In this document: in pieces, positions 46,198-58,199 of the stretch
How the letters are laid out: every line of letters begins with the position of its first letter
Position numbering within the stretch: the stretch's first letter is position 1
Assembly (NCBI GenBank): GCA_023935145.1
Contig: CM043698.1
Coordinates: 148,987,625 to 149,051,624, forward strand
Direction: 5' to 3'
Length of the DNA: 64,000 bases
Source: Bretschneidera sinensis
Lineage: Eukaryota; Streptophyta; Magnoliopsida; Brassicales; Akaniaceae
Program-made: the position numbers and the translations under genes
Notes under the pieces: model-generated
The model's database searches: none
The model's input: the letters and a program-made list of their open reading frames with translations, nothing else
Told to the model about the DNA's origin: nothing

Positions 46198-47202
46198 TTC
46201 AAATTTAAAAGGGGTAATTCCACCCTAAAAGGACTTCGATCTTTTCACCATTTAAAGGAGTCAACTCAAAAAAAAAAAAACGTATATCTCATTCTCTATC
46301 TAAATTTTTTAGTTCAGTTCTTTGATTTAGGCATCAAAGAGCCTTTTTAAATAGTATAATTATTTAGAAAAAAATAACTATTTTTTATAAGATATGCACT
46401 TTTGTATTTAATTTTATAAAGATTTTTTTTTATCATTTTTAGAGAAATTAGCTTCTCTGCTTAGGACAAATAGCAGGTAAAAGAAAAACGCACTCCTCGA
46501 TAAACATAACATTTCATCTTAATTTATTTAAATTAAAAAATAAATAAATTTATTTAATATTTTTATGTAAAAATAATAATTGATATTGATATATCAAAAT
46601 TATGTTTAATTACTGATAATTTTAAATAATATTATTAATAATATTATTTTTTGAATCTCATATCTATATTAACATAATCGATTAAATTCTTTTAAACTAT
46701 AATTAAAATTTCAAAGGGTTTAAAATTAAACTAATAATTTTTTATAAATCATAATGTGCCAAAATAATTGTTGGTGGTCCATAATGTGCCAAAGTTCCAC
46801 TCTTTTCAAGTATTTTATTTGCACAGCTGTGATGCATGATTACTGTCACCAACTTTTTTTCCCTGCTTTCTATCTATCTTTATCGGTTGGGACATGGATA
46901 ATATTTTTATAATTAATTATTTTTAAATGTTAAAAAAGAATGATAAATATTAAATTATATATAACCCTTAATTTCAATTATTTTGGGTGCATAATTAACC
47001 AAAAAATAATGAAATTATAAAATAACTAGTTTTTAGAATCACACAATCTATTCCATTTTTTGTGGTTTTAAAGGTCAAAATTTTAAATAACGAACAAATT
47101 GTTTATTTATATAATTAATTTTTTACATAGAAATTTTATTTTATATTGATTATTTTATATATGAGTAGATAAGATTTATTAAAAAAAAGATAAGATTTAT
47201 TA

Positions 47203-47480
47203 AATGAACTCAGTACACACAGGACACGTATACAATATTAGACAAAAGGAAAAGGAAAAAAACATGTTCGTTGTCTCTACATCATCAGCTATGATGATAA
47301 AGTATAATTGCCTGAATGCCAACTTCCAATCCAATTCCACCCACCTATCGTTGTCTTATCAAATGTCACTTCACACCGTATATTTTAACAATTATTGAAT
47401 GACTTTATTAGTGATTAAAAAAATATAATAATAATTAAATATATATTTTTAATTAATTTTATTAAGTTATTATTATATAT
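47203..47480 (-). repeat. Dispersed repeat R, inverted copy
   Basis: Same core as 45473-45605 but with the CACCTATCGTTGTCTTATC segment retained. Confidence 0.8.
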
Positions 47481-47739
47481 ATTTAATTATATATATAACC
47501 CTTAATTTCAATTTTCTTTTATTATAAATAAATGAAACTTTTTTAAATTGACATTCACGTGAGAATACGAAGTAATCCACATCTAATAAGTTTTTATAAT
47601 TAATTATTTTTAAATGTGAAAAAAGAATGATAAAATTTTAAATTATATATATAACACTTAATTTCAATTTTTTGGGTGCATAATCACCCAAGAAAGAATG
47701 AAATTATAAAATTTTAAATTATATATATAAGATTTATTA

Positions 47740-48470
47740 AAAAAAAAGGATAAGGGTGAACTCAGGACACACAGGGCACGCAATCATTATCCTGTTCGTT
47801 GTCGCTACATCATCATAACTATGCAATTTTAGACCCAAAAAAAAAAAGTCAAGAGAAGAGAAGGTATAATTGCCTGAATGCCAACTTCCAATCCAATTCC
47901 ACCTACCTATCGTTGTCTTATCAAATGTCATTTCACAGAGTATACTTTAACAATTATCGAATAACTTTATTAGTGATTAAAAAATATAATAATAATTAAA
48001 TATGTTTCTTAATTAATTTTATTAGGTTATTATCATATTTTTTTAATTATTTATAAATTTATTTAATTTCATGATCATTCGTATGGAATCGATAATGTGA
48101 GAATAATACTCCGAAAGTTTTATACAGCTTTCTAATTAAAATCGATCGAAACATAATTAAACAGATCGAAATAAAATATAAAATAAAGTATAAAATTTTT
48201 TATTTCGATTTAATATTAAAACCGAAACGATTTTAAATTGAAACTAAATTTATAACTATGGGTGGTGTCCAATTGACAATGAATTGACTTTATTAAAACA
48301 GTTCAATTAATCAATAAAATATATCAGTTAATCAGTTAAATTTTTTTAATTATTTAATCGATTAAAAAATTAATTAATATTAGAAATTAATAATATATTA
48401 AATATAATAAATTTAAAAAAATTAAATATAAATTAAATACATAATATATATAATAAATTATATATTATAG
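47740..48470 (-). repeat. Dispersed repeat R, inverted long copy
   Basis: Core 47757-47945, arm to 48470 including ACTATGGGTGGTGTCCAATTG and TAATCGATTAAAAAATTAATT. The reverse complement of 15225-15945. Confidence 0.8.
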
Positions 48471-50180
48471 ATCTTATATAGAGCTTCGATTTTGAAAAAG
48501 AAAGGAAATTAATTAATATGTAGACTTATCTATTGCACCGTGTGACCCACCAGCATTTGTTCACGTACTTCATGCACAACGAACAAGTACTTCACGTTCT
48601 ATTGTTTCACGTTTATAAGAACTCATGTTCTTTATCGTTTCATCTTTTTAATAATTATTAATTGTTATTAATATACTATAAAATTTAAACTTTCGCAGCA
48701 ACTTTATGTAAACACAAGTTTTATGTTCTCCGCTGCTTCAATTTTTTTTTTCTCCACCTCTTTCACGTGAAATCATCGATTTTTGTTATTTACAAATTTG
48801 TCATTATTTAAAATTTATTATTTTATTATTATATAATTATAATTTTATTATATTTTTAAAAAATTAAATTTTTATCTTTTCTTTCTTTCAAAAATTTTAT
48901 AAAAATTATTGAAAAATATAAAATTTATGTTTTTTTTTTTAATTTTTTAATTATTTTTTTTAACTTCAGTCAATACTTTAATTCAAAATTCGTTCATTTT
49001 TGTTGTGTTAATTAATTACTTGAATGTAACTAGTACATCAACCAAAACTTTTAAAGATGAATACCATTTTTTTTTCGAAAAAATTTGATATTAAATTGTA
49101 CTTAATTAGTATCAAACGTAAAGAAATAATTATATTTTACTTGATTTTGTCATTTTCATTTGACACAATTTTTGACAGAATATATTATAATAATAAATCT
49201 TAAATGTCACCTCACACATATACTTTAATAGTTATCGAATGTCTCTACTAATGATTAAAAAATAAAATAATAATTAAATATTTTTTAATTAATTTTATCA
49301 GGTTATTATTGTATTTTTTTTTATTATTTATCAATTTTTTTAATTTTATGATAATTTTTACAGAATCAGCTTCATAGAAACGGTACTCTAAAAGTTACAT
49401 ACAGTTTTCTAATCAAAACCAATCGAAACAAAATACAAAATGATGTATAAAAGTGTTTTACTTTGATTTAATGTTTAAACCGAAACAATTTCGAAACAAA
49501 ACTAAGTTTATAATTATGGGTAATACCCAACCGACAGTGAATTAATTTTATTAAAATAATTCAATTAATTAAATAAAATATATCAATTAAAATTTATTAA
49601 AAAAAATAAAGGTGAACTCAGTACACACCGAGCATACATACAAGATAAGGCCTCGATTAGGCAAAAAGAAAAGAAACATGTTCATTATTCTGCAAAGCTC
49701 AGTGGTAAAAAGCAATTTTAGACAAATAAAAAAAAAAACATGTTGGCACACACTTGGAATAATTCATCTTGGATGCACTTAAATTAAAGTAATATTCACA
49801 CACAAATTCATAAAAGTAATTTTAATAATCCAATTTTATAACAAATATACAATACAAAGTAAAATAGAATGTAGTTTTTTAAACCAATTTCAATTAAACA
49901 TTAAAATGAAACTATTGACCAAAAAATTACAATGGAACAATCTGAATGAAAGATAATTTTTTTATTTAAAATAAATCAAAGGCTTTGAAATTAAGTTTTA
50001 ATTCAAGAAACAATATTAGTTGAAACACACTATGAGAAGTAATTAGTAAGGCAAAACATAAGCAATTAATTTTAAAATATAATATATATTTCAACCATTA
50101 AAGTATATAAATAATCTTAAATTAATAACATGAGAAGTAAAATCTAGGGTTTCAAGACAATCAACTACAAAATTGATACA
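48471..50180. repeat. AT-rich repeats upstream of lectin gene B
   Basis: 48480-48600 repeats 46010-46130. 48620-49000 resembles the distal part of the solo LTR (43590-44060). 49200-49740 is a rearranged inverted R copy. No gene. Confidence 0.6.
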
Positions 50181-50189
50181 TTTAACAAA

Positions 50190-50290
50190 CAATAGCGAGT
50201 GCTGAAGTGGTGAAGGACATCTCACCCATGTTCAAGGAGCGGGTTCTGGTGCCTCCCTCTCCCAAATATTGTAAGGCTTCTTCTAATATA
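50190..50290 (+). repeat. Candidate tRNA-type SINE remnant upstream of lectin gene B
   Basis: GCTGAAGTGGTGAAGG (A-box-like), CACCCATGTTCAAGGAGC and GGGTTCTGGTGCC (B-box-like, about 35 bases later). The order and spacing resemble plant SINE heads. Absent at the corresponding place upstream of gene A. Confidence 0.4.
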
Positions 50291-50446
50291 AAAAATTGTT
50301 TCTTTTCTCCCCACCTTTTTCAATTTTTTTCCTCCTCTCTTAATTTTAAAAAAGTTAAACTGTCGGGTCACATGGATGGATAAAGCAGAGCAATTATTAA
50401 GTTTTCATAATTAATTAGCCCTTTTCATTTTTCAAAATCGAAGTTC

Positions 50447-50453
50447 TATATAA
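50447..50453 (+). promoter_or_regulatory. TATA box of lectin gene B
   Basis: TATATAA, 95 bases before the ATG, in the stretch conserved with gene A (50349-50548 versus 18487-18684). Confidence 0.7.
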
Positions 50454-50548
50454 GTTGTCATGGAATGCTATTCAAATGCAAACCAATCTTTAGCAATCTT
50501 CTATAGTCTGGTACATCCCTCAAATCTTTAGGGCACTCAAACTTAACG

Positions 50549-52874
50549 ATGGAAACCACAAAGGTCGGGCCATTTGGAGGACAAGGTGGAAACCAGTGGG
50601 ATGATGGGACTTACACTACTGTAAGGCAACTGCGTGTAAACTATGGAACTGTAATAGACTCAATTCAAATTGAGTATGACAAGAATGAAGAATCTGTATG
50701 GTCAGCAAAGCATGGTGGAACCGGTGGACACAAATATCATGAGGTTTTTTTTTATATTTTTTGTTTTTTCAAAATAATTAAGGATAAGTGGTTATAAATA
50801 AATGTGACAATTATAGAGTGACCATAAGAGCCATATAATTTTCTTCCATCTCACTTTTCTTAACTAGGAGTATTAATCATAGCGTTAGTCTTTTCCCCTC
50901 AAAATTGTCTCATAAACTAATTCTTACTATATTATTTGAATCCGTTCGTTCATATAGGTAAAACTTGACTATCCGAACGAGTTCATTATTTCAATCTCAG
51001 GACACCAAAAACTCTACGGTGAACATGACGTTGTTCACTCTCTTAAAATCGAAACCAACAAAAAAACATATGGACCATTTGGAACTGAAGAGGGAACCTT
51101 TTTCTCAATTCCAGCATCTAGCGGCAAGATCGTTGGGTTTCTCGGAAGATCTGGTAGCTATATCGATTCAATAGGAGCACATGTGGCGTCACTCTCTATT
51201 TCAGCCCCGATTGAATCTTTTGGGCCATTTGGAGGCCAAGGCGGAAATTTGTGGGACGATGGTATTTACACTGCAATAAAGCAAATAAAAATAACTTATG
51301 GAGAAGTTATTGATTCAATCCATATAGAGTATGAAAGGAATGGTAGCTCTGTATGGTCCGAAAAGCATGGTGAAAGTGTGGGTAGCAACAAAATTTCGGT
51401 AATTAATTCCTTTCAATTTTTTAATTTAATTAAAAAGTATTTTCACAATAAATGTCCATGATTAGTTGGAGAAAAATGTAAGAAGAATGAAAAGAGAGGA
51501 AAGAAAAGAAAATATTTTCTTTCCTCTCCATCTTCTCTTCTCTCTCTTTTCTTTCCCACTAATTTTAGTCTTAGTATCTTACCTTCAAATTAAAATTAGT
51601 TGGGTTGGTTAAATTAATTGCCTTGTAAACTGATTCTTAGTCTATTATATGAATAACTGAAGATATTGATTCTTATAGTTCAAGCTTAACCCAGACGAGT
51701 TTATCATTTCCATCTCTGGATACAACAACCGCTACAGCGCAGGACCATTTGTTGGTTATATTGTTTGGTCTCTTAAAATCCAAAGCAACAAAAAGACATA
51801 CGGACCCTATGGAACAGAAAAAGGACAATCTTTCTCATTTCCCCCATCTAATGGCAAAATCGTTGGGCTTTTTGGAAGATGTGGTACCTATATCGATGCA
51901 ATAGGAGGATTTGCGGAATTACCAATCCTTGATTCCAAAAAGTACGAAACTGTTGGGCCTTTTGGAGGTCTAAGTGGAAATTTGTGGGACGATGGAGTTA
52001 ACACTACAATAATGCAAATTGAAATTGCTTCTGGTGAAATTATTGATTCAATTCGTATTGAGTATGATAAGAATGGCAGCTCTGTATGGTCAGAACAGCA
52101 TGGTGAAAGTTTGGGTGGCAACAAATCAGTGGTAATTAATTTTTTACTATTTTTTATTTTATTTAATATAGAAATTACTTTCGTAATACATGTCTCTTAA
52201 GGCAGTGTCTGGTAAGAGAAAATTGTGAGAAGAATGAAAAGAGACAATAGAAAGAAAGAGTTGTCATTTACATCATGTGTTTGGTGGAGAAAATGAAAAA
52301 TTAAAAGAAAAGTAAGAAAAAAAAAACTATATTACTTTCTTCACCCTAATCCTCCAAATTTGGATGAGAAGACTATGACTTGTACATGCATGAGGGAAAA
52401 AAGCTTAAATATTTCTAATTTTCTTTCTTTTTACTTTTCTCTCACCAGTGAAAAGAAAATTATAATTCTTCTTTTTTCTTTTAGTTTCCTCTCCGTTTTC
52501 CCCCTCTCATTTTTTGTTTCTACGAATCATAGTCTTAGTCTTTTCTTCAAATTGTTGGGGTCGTTAAATTATTTGTCTCATAAACAAAATTTTACTATAT
52601 TATATAAATATATTAATTCTTGTAGGTTAAACTTGATCCCGACGAGTTTGTCGTTTCAATCTCTGGACATCACAAAAACTATAGCACAGGAGCATTTGTT
52701 GGTTACATTGTTTCATCTCTTAATATCAAAACCAACAAAAAAACATATGGGCCATTTGGAAAGGAAGGAGGAAACCCTTTCTCATTTCCAACATCTGGAG
52801 GCAAAATTGTTGGGCTTCACGGAAAATCTGGCACATATATTGATTCAATTGGAGGATATGTGGTGCAAGACTGA
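50549..52874 (+). CDS. Lectin gene B: three-domain jacalin-related (mannose-type) lectin, 4 exons
   Basis: Exons 50549-50743, 50958-51398, 51679-52131 and 52626-52874 (stop TGA). All introns are phase 0 with GT/AG ends, giving 445 aa. The start is METTK followed by GPFGGQGG. Three tandem jacalin domains (about residues 6-145, 153-295, 304-445) have sugar-loop G-x-x-x-D motifs at G131/D135, G281/D285 and G432/D436. No signal peptide. Exon 1 is closest to gene A exon 1 and the 3' half of A exon 2. B exon 2 corresponds to a fusion of A exon 2 front with A exon 3 back, and B exons 3 and 4 match A exons 4 and 5. Peculiarities are the acceptor followed by TTC (first codon of exon 3 Phe where the others have Val), Cys in GRCG of domain 2, and a shortened loop (YGEHDVV) in domain 1. 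The frame is fully open and probably functional. Confidence 0.93.
52215..52515. repeat. Purine/pyrimidine inverted-repeat insertion in lectin B intron 3 (MITE-like)
   Basis: Equivalent of the insertion in lectin A intron 4, present before the two genes separated. A separate perfect-looking hairpin of GAGAGGAAAGAAAAG and its complement lies in intron 2 (about 51493-51530). Confidence 0.45.
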
Positions 52875-52999
52875 AACTACTAAGACGAGGCGTGTTATTA
52901 TAAGTAGACCAAAAATAAGACCATGACCGATGGCTTATGTCGGAATTGGTTAGAAAGTAACTTATCTACTGGAAAGTGCAGTGTGCTAATGTTGTATTA

Positions 53000-54300
53000 C
53001 AAGTGGAGAATCCTTTGGATGTCACGTTTGTGTTTGTGTTTGTGTTTGTGTTTTCTATTTAAATTGGTACTTTTGTTAAATAAAAAAGGAGCAGTTATTC
53101 CGTATTATAAAAATTACCTTTTTTTGGGTACATCTTTTGGTTTCGATAAGATATCTTACTAATTTCTAATGGTAAAAGAAAAGAGTTTTTTCGGTAGCAT
53201 GACATCAAGGTATATGCAACTTTGTAATTTAATAACCAAAATTTATAACATATATCATATTCTGTAATTAAATTTTTATTTTTCCAAATAATTTATTTTT
53301 GTAAGATAATAATTGGATGAATATGTGGATTTTTTATATCGCATAAAAATTTTAAAGATATTTTATATTCTTTAAATTTAAACCCCCTAAGAAATTTTCT
53401 TTTTCTAAACTCATTAGATATTTTCACACTAAAAAAATCAACAATCATTTCACTTTCTTTCTGTAAACCAAAATCTCTACAAAAATACTCCCATTTTAAT
53501 TAGCAAAATTCCCTTCTCAAATGATCCCCTCACATTTATTCGATACATATATTAAGGTAAGTGTTGAATATCCTATTTCCACTTAAGAAAAACAAAAATA
53601 ATATGAATATAAACATTTAAATTTTATTTTGGTTGAGAAATTTTTTTCCCATTAGCTTTCTTTATTTAAATTTTATTTATTGATCGAAAAAAAAATATAA
53701 AAGAATTGACCTTTTGATAAATTATCAGATCTATCTAATGTCAATGTTGTATAGATAAATGTAGTGTCACTCATATCTTTCTTGGATTTACTTGATTTAA
53801 TTAGTGCTTTTATTACACAATGTTTATTTTTCAAATATAACTCTGTTTTGACATTAACTAAGTCACATCTTTTAAAAAAATCAAACTAAATAAAATTTTC
53901 AATGGAAATTTAATTGCAGTAATTTTAATAATCAAAATTCAAGACAATCAACCAAAAAATTGATAAAACTTTTAAGAAACAATAGGTTTTTTTTTTTTGC
54001 ATTCCACAATTATCAAGGTTTTTATTCCCTAGTATCTACCTCTATCGATAGTGACAGACTAATAAGTTTTTATAATTAATTTCCTATGTGCAAAAAAGAA
54101 TGATGAATTATTGCAGTATGGTGAAATGATTGAGCTTTTGTAGAACCACATGATTGTTGGTTGTAATTTTTCATAAATTAGATATCATTTTGAGTCCCAA
54201 AGTAATTTTTCATAAATTAGATATCAATATCAAAAAAAAAAAAGCTTATCTTTAACTTGTTTTACGAAATAATCAAGTATCATTTATTTATTTAATATTT
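53000..54300 (+). repeat. Lectin B 3' flank
   Basis: 53003-53350 matches 21830-22230 (GGAGCAGTTATTCCG, GCATGACATCAAGGTATATGC). 53350-53930 has no counterpart after gene A. 53930-54180 matches 22240-22500 and includes the unfilled LINE site (54094-54105). No gene. Confidence 0.75.
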
Positions 54301-54901
54301 TATATATAAATAATAACATGAATGTAAAGCTAATTTTTTTTATATGATAGTACTAAATTATTCGATACTCGAGTCACTCAAAAGCAGAGGCGGAGGGAAC
54401 GGGTTAAGGGATATTTTATTGTTGTTGTTATTATTTTTTTTTTTTATTTAAATAAAAATTAAGAAACAACATGTTATTTTATAAAAACGCAATTTTATTT
54501 TAATTTCTAGTATATATTTACTAGTTGTTATAGTTCTTGTTATTTAATTATGTGATGTGTAACATATTATCCTTTTCATTGTCAAAAATAATGTATATAG
54601 TTTTATTTTTTATATCAAAATTTTATTATGATACCTATAAATAATAATATTTTATTTTCACTTTATTAGCATTGATTTTTCGAATATAAATTCCTGAGCT
54701 CAAAGCCTTTGAATTCTTTTACATTCATAAAGTTCACATTAAAAAATATATAAAAATGTTCTTTACCGTGTTAACTTTAGAATAAAGAACATTTCCTTAT
54801 TTGGCAACGTGCTCTCCATCAACAGCTAACTTTAGTCATCTCCTTGCTTGGATTTTACTTTAATAATTGCCAAATAATTACAAAAAAAATACATAAGAGA
54901 A

Positions 54902-56958
54902 AATATCCTTTTTCTTATGCGCTTGACAAATAGTATCACTGACCGAAGTCTCCCCAACCGATAAAGATAGAAATAAATAAGAGAAAAACAATAGTTGTTG
55001 TGACAGTAATAACCACAGCTGTTCTAATAAAAGTAGTCAAAGAAAATGGTTGAAAAAGTGGAAAGCAAATAAACGTTCTGATTGGGTCAGGTAAAAAATT
55101 ATAGCAAGGAAAAGAGAATGCCGATAGCAAAGAAATAAATGCGATTAAAAAAATTAAGTGTGATAAAAATATTAAATGAGAGCAGGCGATCAGCTATTAA
55201 AAATTTGATAAAATAAAAAAGATAATATCAAGAAAAATAAGATAATTTGATGAAAAAAAATTTACTTCAAACTCGAGTATATATAACTGCTAATTTACCT
55301 CTTTAAAGATCGATGACAAATCAAAAGTTGTGTATTTAACTTGGTTAAAATAAAAGTAATCACAATTAAGTACAACTCACGTAGTAGAATAAAAGATTTG
55401 AACACGTGGGGAAGTGAAAGCGTGAGATACTCGTTGAAAACATCAATACAACTATACAAGCTTGAAGTGTTATAAATAGAAGAAATCAATTATAAAGGAC
55501 ACACAGATAATCATTCAATAATCATTATCTATCTGTATTTATTTTTTTTAGTTTTTAATTACAATAGTAATAATTGTATTGTAATCATAACTGTAATTTA
55601 TTTTTTTTATCTTTTTTTATATCTATCTCAAAATCATATCAAATCAGAATTATTTTAAAGGTTGAACATACGTTGCAATAAACTCGAAAAATCTGTACTC
55701 AGTATTTTTTAAAATTTTAATTAAATTAAATAAAAATTGATTAAATAAGTGTATACACTTTGCATTGTTCTTTTCACTTTTTCAATTAAGATTTTTCAAG
55801 AAATTTATCAAATTTGAAAGGGGTGGGAAAAGAATATGATAATTGAGACACCGCATTGATTACATTCGTCCTTCTCAAATTATGACGACGCAGAGAGCTA
55901 ACTTCCGCTTACATATTTATTATAAGAGATTAATGATAAATGAATTTTATATTCATATTAAAATCATAAATAATTGCAGAAAGTGAATTGGAAATAATAA
56001 ATAATTTTTTTTGGTGACTATGCTAAAAATTCATTTCATTTATCATTTCAATCGGGAGTACTACCACTTTAATCAGTAGTACGGCCGCTTTAATCAAAAC
56101 TAGTACAGCCACTACAATCAAATTCATATCTTATCAGAAGTAGTGCCACTTTAATGATTGCTTTTGCAAACCACATGCTAATGTCAGCGTGGGCCAGTTA
56201 TGAAAGAAAATTCATAAGGTTTTGTTGGAGAAAGAGAAAATGCTTATTACGATTACAAATGAACAGAAATAAAAGAAAAAGGATAAAATTTTGACGTATT
56301 TATTAAATAGAGTTTTACATAAGTTTTTATTGAGAAAATTATTATCAGTTTATCATGTAAGTTAAAATTTTTGTATACGACAAAATCTTTTATTAATAAA
56401 TTATTTTTAATATAATAATTATATTTATTAAGTATGATAGAAAGTACTTCAATGAAATTTTATATCAATTAATTTAATTTTATTATTATTGATTTGAATT
56501 CAATGTAAGTTAAATTAGATAATGAGGATCGGACTCTATTATTGTTGTGTTTCTTACCACCATAGTTTATATATTCTAGGGAAACATTTTTGTTTAGAAG
56601 ATATACAATTTTTTTAAAAGATTTTAAAATTTTATTATTTTATAAAAAATTGCTTAAATGACATATGTCAATGAATAATTATAAAAAATAGAATCAAAGT
56701 AATACTCTAGTAACTAAAAGTTCTAAAGGTAAATTTAAAGAAAGAGATTTAGCTAATAAAAATCGAAAATTTCGTTCTACATCTAAAAATAAAAATGTGA
56801 CTTGTTATTACTGTAAGAAAAGTTAACACTACAAATTTAAAAGTTAAAATTTAAAAAATAAAAATTTAAGAAAAAAATAATCAAAATCAAATTCAAAATA
56901 GAGATCAAAATTAAAATTAAGATCGAGATAAAAAAAAACATAAAATTAATGTTAATAA
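54902..56958 (+). mobile_element. Decayed Ty1/copia element, copy 2 (nearly identical to copy 1)
   Basis: Same content as 7264-9308: LTR-like part with TATAAATA (55471-55478), gag block near 56525-56620, zinc knuckle at 56803 with the same TAA. By eye only a few single-base differences per 500 bases. The start differs by an insertion near 55008 (GACAGTAATAACCACAGCT). Confidence 0.75.
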
Positions 56959-56984
56959 AATAATAAAATATTATTATTAAGATC

Positions 56985-57960
56985 GAGCAAATAAACGTTC
57001 TGATTGGGTCAGGAAAAAATATTATAGCAAAGAAAAGAGCTCACGGATAGCAAAAAACATAAGTGCGATAAAAACATTAAATGAGATAAAAAATGATTAA
57101 TTGTTAGAAACTTGACGAAATAAGAGAGATAATATTGAGACAAATAAAATAATTTGATGATTTGAAATTAAAAAGTTTGAGAGAATTTCACTTTAAATTT
57201 GAGTACATATAATTATTAATTTGATTTTTTAAAGATTGAGGACAAATCAAAAGTTGTGTATTTAACTTGATTAAAGTAAAAGTAATTATGATTAAATATA
57301 ACTTAAAAAATTTGAACACGTGGATAAGTGAAAACGTAAGAAACTCTTAGAAAACATCAATACAACTATCCAAGCTTGAAGTGTTATAAATAGAAGTAAA
57401 ATTAATTATAAGGGACACACAGACAATCATCAAATAATTATTATTTATTTTTTTTTAGTTTATGGTTACGATGACAGTAATTGTACTGTAATCATAACTG
57501 TAATTTATTTTCTTTATCATTTTTTTATGTTTGTCTCGAAGTCAGATCAAGTCAAGGCTACTTTGAATGCTCAACATACATTACAATAAACTCGAAAGGT
57601 CTGCATTTGGTATTTTTTAAAAATTAAATTAAATAAAATAAAAATTTATTAAATAAGATTATGCACTTTGCATTGTTCTTTTATTTTCTCAATTCTGATT
57701 TTTCAAGAAATTTGTCAAATTCGAATGGGTTTGAGAAAAAATATAATAATTGAGATACTGCATTGAGTGCATTCGTCGTTCTCAAATTATGATGATATAG
57801 AACTAACTTTCACGTTGCATATTTATTATAAAAGATTAATGATAAATGAATTTTATATTCATATTAAAATTATAAATAATTGTAGAAAGTGAATTGAAAA
57901 TAATAAATGATTTTTTGGTGATTACGCTAAAAGTCCATTTCATTTATCATTTAATAGTTT
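56985..57960 (+). repeat. Second LTR-like copy after copia copy 2
   Basis: Repeats the LTR-like part (AACGTTCTGATTGGGTCAGG, TATAAATA at 57385-57392, ACTCGAAAGGTCTGC, GGTGATTACGCTAAAAG) in direct orientation, with more divergence. With 54902-56958 this looks like LTR-gag-LTR, but TG/CA ends and a primer site could not be set. Confidence 0.6.
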
Positions 57961-57964
57961 ATAA

Positions 57965-58082
57965 AATAAATTTTTGGAAGTTGGCGTTCAGGCAATTATA
58001 CTCTCTCTTCTTTTTCTTTTTTTTTTGTCTGAAATTACACTGAGCTTTGCATAGTTATGATGATTTAGAGACAACGAACGTA
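57965..58082 (+). repeat. Dispersed repeat R, short copy
   Basis: GGCGTTCAGGCAATTATAC and CATAGTTATGATGATTTAGAG, then broken off. Confidence 0.7.
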
Positions 58083-58199
58083 ATAGATGAATTTTGACAT
58101 TTGACTATTAATTTAAGTACATTCAAGAATATAATTATTGTGGTTCTTACCAACCTAATGGGATTAACGAATATAAAAGCTAATAGAATAATTTTTAAA

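Larger units (their letters stand above)
44755..47345 (+). repeat. Tandem duplication of about 1.76 kb (44755-45605 and 46512-47345)
   Basis: Both copies read ATTTGCACAGCTGTGATGCA, ATGATTACTGTCAC.AAC, TTATCGG.TGGGACATGGATAAT, then the R core in inverted orientation (GAACTCAGTACACACAGGAC). Between them lie an inverted R arm and a segment with TTGCACCGTGTGACCCACCA that recurs at 48530. Confidence 0.8.
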
